Assembly: GCF_004768545.1 (NCBI RefSeq)
Contig: NZ_CP038639.1
Location: 338,636 to 402,635, forward strand
Length of the DNA: 64,000 nt
Direction: 5' to 3'
DNA from: Cupriavidus oxalaticus
GTDB taxonomy: Bacteria; Pseudomonadota; Gammaproteobacteria; Burkholderiales; Burkholderiaceae
The notes under the pieces are model-generated. The model did not search any database. It was not told the DNA's origin and worked only from the letters and a program-made list of their open reading frames with translations. A program made the position numbers and the translations under genes. Position 1 is the stretch's first letter; every line of letters begins with the position of its first letter. Positions 17,752 to 26,008 of the stretch are shown here, one piece after another.

Positions 17752-18923
17752 CGCTGCACCGCCGCCAATGGAATCACGATGGAGTAGGAAGCGCCCGCGG
17801 TATGACTCAGTTCTTTCTGGTTTTCAAGCCAATGCCTTGGCTCAAAAGAGCCAGCCGGTGTATTCGAGAAATCCTGAACAAGGCATATCCTTCCGGTACG
17901 GAGCCTAAGATATGCATTCAGTTCGCTCAATGTCTTCAGCACGTAGGTAAGCCCGCCCCCACTCGCATTCGTGTCTTTAGTTGTTGCGTGCAAAGCAAAG
18001 CAATTTTTAACGATATCAACCTCGTCGTCGATGGAGAGTGTTCCAGCCGGTGGCGTACCATATCGTGACATCCATCGCCGTACCAGGCCCGGCCCGGTGT
18101 CAAGCACTGTCAACTCTAAAAACGACGTCCGCTGCAGCGGAGAATCCCCACCAGGCGTCGCCGCAGCATGGGCTGCAGCGTTCTCCGCAAGGTATCCGCT
18201 GAATACCGGATCATCGGAGACCACCTGCTCGTGATGGGCGTCCCGATCATAGGCAATAAACTTCGCCATGACCGCCCGGACGTTTCTGGCATACGGCCTC
18301 CCTTCCTCGTCAACAGTCGCGTGCTCATCGGTGTTCCTGAAAAGCTCGTAAATCAAGGTCCCGATCGCGGTGTTGTCTTGCTCCGACACTCGCCATTCCG
18401 CCGAAGGCGCACATGCGCCGATGATCTTGGAGGTGAGCCAGACGAAGTCCCCTCGCGACCGTAGCCCGCTCGGATGTGCGCGACTATAAAACGGAAGAAG
18501 ATACTCGTTCTTCGCCCTCGCAAAGCAACAGAGGAACACCCCCCGGCCGCGCATGGTGTCCCGGAACTGACTCTCCTGCATGGCCTGGATTCGCCCGACA
18601 CCGAAGGACAGGGCTTCCCGCGTCGACAATGGCGTGTCACGCCCTGGTACTTCGACCGAACCGGCAAAATAGGTCGACACGAGTCCGTGGGGCTCCTGTG
18701 CCAAGGATTCCATCGGGTTGCTGTCGACGTTTCCATACAGTCGGAGTGCGGGATGCGTCTGTTGACGAGACCAAGTCGCGACGTATTGCACGAGCGCCGA
18801 CGGCACGCCTACTGCTCCGCCATATCGGAGGGCAAGAGGAATCCGCAAGATCGCGTCGTTGCCAGCCTCCGCGTAAGCGGCTTCAATCTCGCGGAGGCTG
18901 ACGGCCTGCTGAAAGGAAATCAT
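17748..18923 (-). CDS. GHKL (histidine-kinase/HSP90-like) ATPase, about 391 aa
   Basis: The C-terminal half carries the Bergerat ATP-binding fold: N-box IYELFRNTDEHA, G1 box LTVLDTGPGL and G2 box NASGGGLTYVL followed by a helix. No histidine phosphoacceptor domain and no sensor or membrane segment is present, so it is not an ordinary sensor kinase. The N-terminal 190 residues are of unknown fold. I choose ATG 18923; a TTG at 18944 is in frame, and neither has a clear ribosome-binding site. It is tightly coupled to the 744-aa gene downstream and lies 65 bases after the PIN gene, which suggests a joint complex. Confidence 0.8.
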   Translation of the reverse strand: MISFQQAVSLREIEAAYAEAGNDAILRIPLALRYGGAVGVPSALVQYVATWSRQQTHPALRLYGNVDSNPMESLAQEPHGLVSTYFAGSVEVPGRDTPLSTREALSFGVGRIQAMQESQFRDTMRGRGVFLCCFARAKNEYLLPFYSRAHPSGLRSRGDFVWLTSKIIGACAPSAEWRVSEQDNTAIGTLIYELFRNTDEHATVDEEGRPYARNVRAVMAKFIAYDRDAHHEQVVSDDPVFSGYLAENAAAHAAATPGGDSPLQRTSFLELTVLDTGPGLVRRWMSRYGTPPAGTLSIDDEVDIVKNCFALHATTKDTNASGGGLTYVLKTLSELNAYLRLRTGRICLVQDFSNTPAGSFEPRHWLENQKELSHTAGASYSIVIPLAAVQR

Positions 18924-18988
18924 AGAGAAATGTACAGCGCTCAAGACTCAGGGCGCCGGCAGTGGTTTGCTTCTTTCGAATCTTTGGT

Positions 18989-19531
18989 CTAGCCGCTATG
19001 TTGCGCGTCGGCCTCGTAGTCAAGCTGAAGCTGAGGTGGAGTCGCCGGCAGGGGGACCTCCCAAGTCAGGACCACGTTGATTCCGTTCTCGGTTGCGTGT
19101 TTCCCAAGGGTCGTATCACCGGTGTACAGTGTTTGCACCTGGTTGGCCTTGGCAATGGCGATGACTTGGCGATCAAACTTTACCTTTGCTTTCGTTTCTC
19201 CTGGCGTTAGCTTCCTTTTTCTCTTCGAGTCGCCGTCTTCAATCATTGCGCACTCAATCGCTGCGCGCTGATCAAAGGCTGCAATGGAGAACACTCGAGA
19301 GCCTGCGAAGATCTTGAGGCGCTTGTCCTTATCTTGCCCGCCTTCCACGAGATACTCTGCAAGCACCGGCGTCGGTACAAGAATACGGCGCTTCGCTATA
19401 CTCAGGGTAAGAATCAAGTGGTTAATGCGCTCTGCGCATCGGGTCAACGGTTCACCGGTTGACGGATCGATCGGCGTGCCGTATTCGCCGTCGAAAGCGA
19501 GTGCGAGAAAAGAAGTATCAAAGACTACCAT
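18989..19531 (-). CDS. PIN-domain ribonuclease, 180 aa
   Basis: The protein opens with MVVFDTSFLALAFDGE, where Asp5 is the first PIN active-site acid. VPTPVLAEYLVEGG supplies the conserved Glu, KVKFDRQVIAIAKA the third acid and LYTGDTTL the last Asp, so a full metal-binding set is present and the nuclease should be active. It is longer than VapC toxins (about 130 residues) because of an inserted charged loop (DGDSKRKRKLTPGETKAKVK). Its ATG overlaps the stop of the preceding gene (TGATG), so the two are translationally coupled, as in toxin-antitoxin or guard pairs. Confidence 0.82.
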   Translation of the reverse strand: MVVFDTSFLALAFDGEYGTPIDPSTGEPLTRCAERINHLILTLSIAKRRILVPTPVLAEYLVEGGQDKDKRLKIFAGSRVFSIAAFDQRAAIECAMIEDGDSKRKRKLTPGETKAKVKFDRQVIAIAKANQVQTLYTGDTTLGKHATENGINVVLTWEVPLPATPPQLQLDYEADAQHSG

Positions 19532-20298
19532 CAGTGCAGCCCGTCGCTTTCGCCTCTCAGGGCGGTAATGTAGCCGTCAATGTCGCCGTGCTTGCTCCAA
19601 CTGGAGCTTTCCAGCTTGCGCAGACGATCTGTCACCTCGATAAGGGTTTCGTCGTCAAGGACGGTGAATTCGTTGATTTTTAGCGAGACAAGATGCCATG
19701 AGCCGTCTTCGCGCCGTTCCCAACGCGCATCACCGTTCAGTCGGAGAACCGGCCCTTTGTAGAGATAAGGCGCAAGGTCTTGTGCAAGCTGGCGGCTGAT
19801 CTCGCCGTGCCAAGAGCGACCTTCGGGGTCGACAATTGTGGCGTGCGCACTCTTATCTCGACCACCGACTCTCACCAACTCGCCATCGAAGGTCGCGGAC
19901 TCCGTGAAGGGACCGAACGTTAGCGGCCGTGGAAGGTCTCGACCCGGAAATCTCAGGACAAGGGCGCTGACATGCGCACCCCGCTGCCGTTGACGCAATT
20001 CTCCGGTCGCATTGTCGTCGCGCAGAAGTGTGTTCAGTTCGTCGTAGCCGGCGACAGCATCATTGGCGGCTTCACCTCGGCTCAGGCCAACGATTCGGGC
20101 CGAGACCCGCGACACGGCTTCAACATCAACCTTTAGCACGGGAATGGTACTGCCTTCCTCGATATGATCGAGGTGAACGCTGGCATCGTTTCCGAAGAGC
20201 TTGGCAAGCGAAGCGATGTACTTCGCTAAACGCTCCATTGGAATGGTAGCGGGCGTGTAGGCGCCTATTCGAAACAGATATTCGTCTCGGTCATCCAT
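19531..20298 (-). CDS. Unknown 255-aa protein, first gene of the PIN/GHKL operon
   Basis: The ATG at 20298 has GGTGAAGG upstream. The protein is soluble, with an N-terminal alpha/beta part (residues 1-95), a central beta-rich part (GRDLPRPLTFGPFTESATFD) and a C-terminal strand-helix part (WHLVSLKINEFTVLDDETLI) ending in a charged helix. No enzymatic motif is visible. Being first in the operon and translationally coupled to the PIN gene, it could restrain or target the nuclease, but this is inference from layout. The IS5 element lies about 230 bases upstream, so the promoter region is short. Confidence 0.65.
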   Translation of the reverse strand: MDDRDEYLFRIGAYTPATIPMERLAKYIASLAKLFGNDASVHLDHIEEGSTIPVLKVDVEAVSRVSARIVGLSRGEAANDAVAGYDELNTLLRDDNATGELRQRQRGAHVSALVLRFPGRDLPRPLTFGPFTESATFDGELVRVGGRDKSAHATIVDPEGRSWHGEISRQLAQDLAPYLYKGPVLRLNGDARWERREDGSWHLVSLKINEFTVLDDETLIEVTDRLRKLESSSWSKHGDIDGYITALRGESDGLH

Positions 20299-20529
20299 GT
20301 CTGTCAGCCTTCACCTCGTCGAGCTTTGCCCCGTTTGCAAGCAATCAGCGCTGGGTGCCACGCAAGGATACCAAAGGTGGCGGTACGGCTGTCGGCGTCT
20401 CGCAACTCTTGCGACTTCAGAACAATAGTGGAGCCGAGGTGCGAGCGACGCCGCAGTCAGCAAGTCGAGGCCTGCGGCGCGCGCGCCGGCGAGAGTGTAT
20501 AAAAACATGGACCCAACCCGAATCTACTT
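20299..20529. other. Promoter region of the four-gene operon
   Basis: There is no gene with a ribosome-binding site. The operon promoter must be here unless it is supplied by the IS5 element. I could not identify -35/-10 elements with confidence. Confidence 0.35.
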
Positions 20530-21344
20530 AGGGCGTGTTCACACTATCTGAGCCCGTCGACGATGAGCGCAAAATTGATGAAGGCGATGAACATCACGTC
20601 CAGCTTGTCGAATCGGGAAAAGATGCGACGAAAGCCTTTGAGGCGGCGGAACAGGCGCTCCACTTCGTTTCTGCGCTTGTACATCTCGCGATCATATTCC
20701 CATGGTTCAAGGCGGTTGCTTTTGGGCGGAACGACGGGAATGAAACCCAGGTCGAGTGCGAGTTGTCGCGTCTCATCGCCCTCATATGCCTTGTCCATTA
20801 GCAGGTGCAGTGGCCGATCGGGTGGCCCAAGGCTTTGTAGCAGGGCACGCCCCTGCGGTGCATCACCGGCCTGGCCGGGTGACAGCGCGAACGTTATGGC
20901 CGTTCGAGCATCCGCGGCAACCATATGAATCTTTGTGGTCCATCCTCCTCGGGATTTTCCAATGGCTTGGGGTCCGTTTTTTTTAATGCACCAGTACCGT
21001 CAGGATGAACTTTTACCGCCGTGCTATCCAGCGAGACCGCCTCGATCCTGATGCGAACGATCTGCGCACGCTGCAATTCCGTGAACACCCGATCCAGTAC
21101 GCCGCTCTTGGACCATCGGTTCATCCGCGTGTAGACCGTGTGCCAACGGCCGAAGCGTTTTGGCAAGCCGCGCCACTTGCAACCGTGCTCAGCAACATAA
21201 AGAATCGCATTCAAAATTTGCAGGTTCGACATGCTTACGTTGCCACGCTGACGCGGCAAGCAGTGTTCAATCTGTCGATATTGGGCTTCGGTGATCTCCA
21301 TCACCGAAGGATACAACTAAATCCAGTTAGTGTGAACACGCCCT
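20530..21344 (-). mobile_element. IS5-family element (IS427-like), about 0.81 kb
   Basis: The ends are inverted repeats GGGCGTGTTCACACTA on both sides. The bases TA flank each end and may be the target duplication. Transposase is encoded on the minus strand in two overlapping frames. It appears complete. Confidence 0.88.
20544..21301 (-). CDS. IS5-family transposase made from two frames
   Basis: The first frame (MEITEAQYRQIEHCLPRQRG, then the DUF4096-type N-terminal domain) carries the first catalytic Asp in VSLDSTAVKVHPDG. The second frame has LLMDKAYEGDETR (second Asp) and KRRNEVERLFRRLKGFRR (Glu). A run of eight A (T on the plus strand, 20977-20984) lies where the frames must be joined, so a programmed frameshift gives the full protein, as in IS427-group elements. 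The fused length is about 250 residues. Confidence 0.85.
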
Positions 21345-22965
21345 AGACAAAGGGCCGCCCTGCTCTGCTCAGGCCGGTAGCCACTCGCCCTCGTCGGGGC
21401 GTCTTGCGCAACTGTAGCAGTTTGGCTGTGGCAGATCATCCCCCGCTTGGGGTGATCCATGTATGCAACACTGAAATTGATGTACTGCCATTTTCCCGGC
21501 TCTCAACAACCCCTCAATCTCCGGCGTGAGTCCGTAACTCTCACAACCGGTTGCACGGCGTCGGCCACCCATACCCAGGGCAATGCCAATTTCCCGCCGC
21601 GTAGTTAGTCTTGCGCGATTGTCTCAGATGGGTCGGCAACCGTCGATGACCGCCGTCGGCCCTCTCGGCGGAGTTCGGCCAGGAGTGGAATCTCATACTT
21701 GCCGCAGCCATGGGAACGGCAGGTTAACCGCCACGACCTGGTGGTCAGCGCACTGGCGAGCACCGCTGACGGACACGCCGAGCGCGAGGCTGCCAAGGTC
21801 ATTCCAGGTGGACTGACGCGAGTTGACAAGATGTTTGTCCTGAGCATGCCCAACAGCCAAAGATCTCGATTCAGGGGCGCGCAGCTTCCGGATTGTGAAA
21901 CTAGACAGTGTTCACCCGCACCGGCGGAAAGCATTCCGATTGTGCGGGCGTACTTCAGCAGCCTGCTTCTATGATGAGTCGGAAGGCAAGAATTTTTACG
22001 CAAATTGATTCCTTTCTTGCTCGCGCTTACCGCAGACGTCTGTCTGCTGTTGTTCACCAGTTTCAAAGTTCTCGGTCATCTTTTCGTGAGACTTCGATGT
22101 CCCACCAACTTCTATCCGCTGGTATTTGCCCAGCCCCAATCCTGCATGCGCGTTGCGCTAAGGTGACCTTGATGCGAGAAGCCCCATCTAGTAGTGTCGG
22201 TTGCGTTTGCAACCTCCCCATCCGGGATCGGTGGACTTGTTCGGTAAGGCGCTCTGCGAGGTTGCGCGGAACCCGCTCGAACTGACCAGAATAGGCAGTC
22301 GATGCCGGAACGCCAAGCCTGCGGCGCTGCCTGGCCATCACGTTGGGTTCGAGTCAGGGAACCGGCCGGCGCGCCGATTCGATTCGAAGCCGCACAGTCA
22401 GGTAGTGGCGGTCGCTCTTCGTCTGTGGGAAACAGCAGGTGATGCCATCTCTGAGCGCGATGGCGAAACGCTCCGCGCGCGCCGTCTGGCTGGTCGCATC
22501 GAGCCAGTACACGACCTGATCCCAATGGACGAGTCGCAGTGGTTTTGACGCCGCTTTCTCTGGACCCGATGCCGCGGAACACGTTGCGCACGAGCAGCGC
22601 CTTGGTCGGGCGGGGAAGCTCTGGTCGCGATGCCATTGCTCCATGGCTGAAAGCCGCCGTGGCCGGTGTGTTACCCGACAGCCTCTCGGCAGGGGTCCGC
22701 AAGCTGCTACACGACGCTGTCGGCCGGCAGAAAACCGGTCCAGCCGACGTCTCTATGTCAGGCTAAAGGCATAAAGGCCAGGTTCTTTATTACTTCTTGG
22801 CATATGTGTCATTTCCGGCTTTATCCCGGCACGCCCCCTTGTAGCTTCGTCTCCGAAGCTGGGGGCGCGAGGCTCGCCAACCGCTGGCCCGTGCCCGGGA
22901 GAATTGGGTACGCGCCGCGGCGAGCAAGCGGTAGTGCGCTCCTTGCCTGCGAGCCCGCAGCCTCT
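21345..22965. other. 1.6-kb stretch of decayed DNA between IS5 and IS copy B
   Basis: Open frames here are short and mutually overlapping. A 67-codon minus frame at 21369-21572 (with NCYSCARRPDEGEW) and a minus frame at 22354-22644 (with VHWDQVVYWLDATSQTARAE) look partly protein-like and may be gene remnants. I cannot identify either. No ribosome-binding sites support them. Confidence 0.35.
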
Positions 22966-23023
22966 CCCCCCGCGGCAGAATAGATGTCGCCCCGATAGAA
23001 TCCGAACTTGGGGGCGATAAGGG

Positions 23024-23509
23024 ATGGCAGTGGCTCGATACGGACAAGACTTTAAGGACCGGGCGGTAGCACGGTTGTTACCGCCGGAGAGTGCGGCGGT
23101 GGAAGTGGTTTCAAGGGAATTGGGTGTGGCAGTGGCCACGCTGGAGCGCTGGCGTGCGGACGCTATGTCCATGCCCGCTCGCGAGCGGGCATGGACAGCG
23201 GCGGCCAAGTTCGAGGCGGTGCTGGCGACGGCTGCGATGGACGAGGCCAGCAAGAACGCCTGGTGCCGTGAGAACGGTGTGTATCCGCAGGAGTTGGAGC
23301 AGTGGCGCACTGCCGCCACGCAGGCGCTGGCTGAACCCGAGGATGCGCGCGCCACCCACCGTGAGACAAAGGCCGATCGGCGCCGCATCAAGGAACTCGA
23401 GCGCGAGCTGCGCCGCAAGGAGAAAGCCCTGGCCGAAGCCGCCGCCCTGTTGATACTCTCAAAAAAGCTAGAGGGGATCTTCCCGAAGGACAAGGACGAG
23501 GACGCATGA
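23024..23509 (+). CDS. IS3-type transposase OrfA (copy B)
   Basis: The 161-residue protein matches copy A OrfA except for Lys in place of Gln in the RRRIxELERE segment. It has the same N-terminal helix-turn-helix and C-terminal coiled coil. It starts at ATG 23024, preceded by GATAAGGG. Confidence 0.9.
   Translation: MAVARYGQDFKDRAVARLLPPESAAVEVVSRELGVAVATLERWRADAMSMPARERAWTAAAKFEAVLATAAMDEASKNAWCRENGVYPQELEQWRTAATQALAEPEDARATHRETKADRRRIKELERELRRKEKALAEAAALLILSKKLEGIFPKDKDEDA
23166..23197. repeat. 32-bp perfect palindrome inside orfA (copy B)
   Basis: TGTCCATGCCCGCTCG and its exact complement are joined without a spacer, as in copy A. Confidence 0.9.
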
Positions 23510-24600
23510 TCGGCCTGGAAGATCGCCACACGATGGTCCGCCATATCGAAACCGCTCACGCAGGCGGTGCTCGCCTGCGCCTGGCCTGCGAGGTAGCTGG
23601 CATAACCGTGCGCACGCTGCAACGCTGGAAGGCCCACAATGGCCTGGTGGTCGGCGACCGCCGCCCCGGGGCCGAGCGGCCCACGCCCGCGCATGCGCTG
23701 AGCATCGAGGAACGCGAACGCATTCTGGCCGTTGCCAACGAGCCGCGCTTCGCCGACATGCCGCCGGCGCGCATCGTGCCCATGCTGGCCGATGAGGGCG
23801 TCTACCTGGCCAGCGAATCGAGTTTTGGTCGCGTGCTGCGCGCCCATGGGCAGACTCGGCATCGAGGACGCGCCAAGGCACCGCGCCAAAGCCGGCCACC
23901 TACCACGCACGTGGCCACGGGCCCGCGCCAACTGTGGTGCTGGGACATGACCTACCTGTCGGCTGAGGTCGCCGGGCGCTGGTTTTATCTGTACCTGATC
24001 CTGGACGTGTACAGCCGCAAGATCGTGGGCTTCGAAGTCCATGATCGGGACGACGCCGACCACGCGGCGCATCTCGTCAAGCGTACGGCGCTGGCCGAGG
24101 GTATTCACGCCATGGCGGCCAAGCCGGTGCTGCACGGCGACAATGGTGCCACGCTCAAGGCCACCACGGTGCTGGCGATGTTGCACTGGCTGGGCGTCAA
24201 GCCCTCGTATTCGCGTCCGCGCGTGAGCGACGATAACGCGTTTGTTGAAAGCCTCTTCCGCACGGCCAAGTACCGGCCGGAGTTCCCGTCCAAGGGCTTT
24301 GCCGATCTGGCCGCGGCGCGCGCCTGGGCGGCGCACTTCGTCCACTGGTACAACCATGAGCACCGGCACAGCGGCATCCGCTACGTGAGCCCGGCGCAGC
24401 GCCACGCCGGACAAGACGACAAGATTCTCGCCGCGCGCCACGCGCTGTATGTTCAGGCCCGTGAGCACAATCCGCGTCGCTGGTCATGCAACACTCGAGA
24501 CTGGTCGCCAATCGAAACGGTCACGCTCAATCCGGAGCGCGAGATTGCCGTGCCCTCCGGTATCAAGCCAGGCGCCGAAAACCAGCGTTTGGCTGCATGA
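23506..24600 (+). CDS. IS3-type transposase OrfB (copy B)
   Basis: The 364-residue DDE transposase is identical in amino acid sequence to copy A OrfB. Its ATG overlaps the OrfA stop by four bases. The catalytic motifs are WDMTYLS, HGDNGATLK and VESLFRTAKY. Confidence 0.92.
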   Translation: MIGLEDRHTMVRHIETAHAGGARLRLACEVAGITVRTLQRWKAHNGLVVGDRRPGAERPTPAHALSIEERERILAVANEPRFADMPPARIVPMLADEGVYLASESSFGRVLRAHGQTRHRGRAKAPRQSRPPTTHVATGPRQLWCWDMTYLSAEVAGRWFYLYLILDVYSRKIVGFEVHDRDDADHAAHLVKRTALAEGIHAMAAKPVLHGDNGATLKATTVLAMLHWLGVKPSYSRPRVSDDNAFVESLFRTAKYRPEFPSKGFADLAAARAWAAHFVHWYNHEHRHSGIRYVSPAQRHAGQDDKILAARHALYVQAREHNPRRWSCNTRDWSPIETVTLNPEREIAVPSGIKPGAENQRLAA

Positions 24601-24630
24601 ATGAGGCGACATCTACCTTGACGCGCGCCG

Positions 24631-25038
24631 CTCTCTACCGGGGGCCGGCACAGCTGTCTTCACCCAATCGACTTGTCCGCTGTCCCAGCACGAATACCTG
24701 CGGCGATAAAAAGTCACCAGAAATCGTGACTTGCGCCGTATGCAGCAATAGGACAATCACCCCTCGATTGTCGGAATTCGATGTCGAATACAAGACCTGA
24801 TTTTCGTGCCGGCGGCCCGCCAAGGCACGCCGCGATTTTGCTAAGGACAGGGTGCGCGGATCTCATCGAGGCTGCGGACATGCTTCGGCAAAGGCCCACC
24901 AGGCAAGCCGGATACATGCATGCAGACCGTTTCGACATCACGAACAAGAAGCTTGCAAAAGGCGTCGGGTCCATACATGCACAAAAAGGACGACTACCCC
25001 AAATACCGCCATGCCCCACTACAACTTCTCCCAGCGGC
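24631..25038. other. Intergenic region
   Basis: The plus frame at 24781 and the minus frame at 24714 have no ribosome-binding site and overlap the end of the lipoprotein gene. I see no confident feature. Confidence 0.35.
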
Positions 25039-25428
25039 TCAGTTTGGCCTGAGATGCACCCCATCTTTGGATCCGCTCGGACGCTTGAGCACGATAGTCA
25101 GAGTACTTCCCCTGGAGGCAGTGGCTGCTGTAGTCATTCCTACGTCCTTCCCAAAGGCAAAGACATGCGACAGATCTACCCCTAGTTCGTCGGTACCGGA
25201 AGCTGTGTTCGTCAACACAAACTCCAGCTTTACCTCATCCACTTGGACGCCGAGTTCTTGTTTGTTGGCGTCCAACTCTTTCTTCATGGCGCGCAGTCCG
25301 GTCGCCACCGAAACCAGCGCTTTATCGACGGTTATCGATGACGGTGAAGCAACCGGCTCGACTCGCTGCAAAGCGCAACCGCTCAGCAACCCCAACCCGA
25401 CAAGGGCCTCCACCAGAATCATCCTCAT
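25039..25428 (-). CDS. Lipoprotein with trypco2-like domain, 129 aa
   Basis: The ATG at 25428 follows a very strong AGGAGAGGGGAT site. The N-terminus is a lipoprotein signal (MRMILVEALVGLGLLSGCAL) with lipobox LLSGC, so it should be lipid-anchored after SPase II cleavage. The rest (VQVDEVKLEFVLTNTASG then STLTIVLKRP) fits the helix-plus-beta-strands pattern of the trypsin-co-occurring domain (trypco2) seen next to protease and conflict-related genes; I recall this family pattern but cannot confirm it. The same frame is open far upstream through a transposase remnant, but that is not part of this gene. Confidence 0.7.
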   Translation of the reverse strand: MRMILVEALVGLGLLSGCALQRVEPVASPSSITVDKALVSVATGLRAMKKELDANKQELGVQVDEVKLEFVLTNTASGTDELGVDLSHVFAFGKDVGMTTAATASRGSTLTIVLKRPSGSKDGVHLRPN

Positions 25429-25559
25429 ATCCCCTCTCCTTTTGCGGATTTTGTCTGAGTTCTTTATAGACAGCCGAGCGCGCAAGGGAATAACCCATTG
25501 GGGGGTGATAGCAAACAAGAAGCCCGTTCGAGGCGTTTGCACGAATAGAAGATGGGGTC

Positions 25560-25935
25560 CCTTGTGGGTTTTACCATAACGAAACTTCCCCAATTCAGTT
25601 TCAGCGTCCAGATCCCCGCCAGGGCTTTCCAATCGGCGCAACGCCGGATAGGGGCAGCCGTGCCACAGGTGCCACTTGGCGCTATGCAGTGCCTTGCTCA
25701 ATGCCGCGTTGCTGGGGCCGTCGCAGCGTGCCGGCCGGACCTTGATCATCTGTTCGAGGTTCTGTATCCGCATTGGCGATGTGGAACCACTCAAGGACGT
25801 ACTCACCGCGGTCACCAAAGCCGATCTGCGCATATCGTACGGTATCCCCTCCGTCCGAAAAGGCAATCTGTGCCGCAACCATCTTGCGCTGCAGCCTGCT
25901 CAGCAGCGCTTTCACTTCCGCCAGATGCAACCCCA
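25560..25935 (-). pseudogene. ISKra4-family transposase fragment
   Basis: Across two frames the minus strand reads FSDGGDTVRYAQIGFGDRGE, then YVLEWFHIA, then IQNLEQMIK... and KWHLWHGCPYPALRRL. The same block occurs at 48.2-48.7 kb. It is an internal fragment of an ISKra4-type transposase with a frameshift near 25780. It separates the giant operon from the lipoprotein gene. Confidence 0.75.
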
Positions 25936-26008
25936 GTGATCCGGTATCAAAGGCTGTTCGCTCGAACTGCGGTCTCCTCGCTGCGCGAGCCAGCGCGGAC
26001 AGGCTGTT

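Larger units (their letters stand above)
22966..24630 (+). mobile_element. Insertion sequence copy B, 1665 bp, IS3-type
   Basis: This is the same element as copy A, in the opposite orientation, 1665 bp long, with target duplication CTCT at 22962-22965 and 24631-24634. The termini and both genes are intact. The duplication differs from that of copy A, so each copy inserted on its own. Confidence 0.9.

Noticed and set aside
22753..24468. 571-codon minus-strand open frame across IS copy B
   Set aside because: It is the same antisense shadow as in copy A, extended into neighbouring DNA.
3745..24630. Composite transposon bounded by IS copies A and B
   Set aside because: Each copy has its own 4-bp duplication (GCAT and CTCT) at both of its ends, so the two inserted independently.
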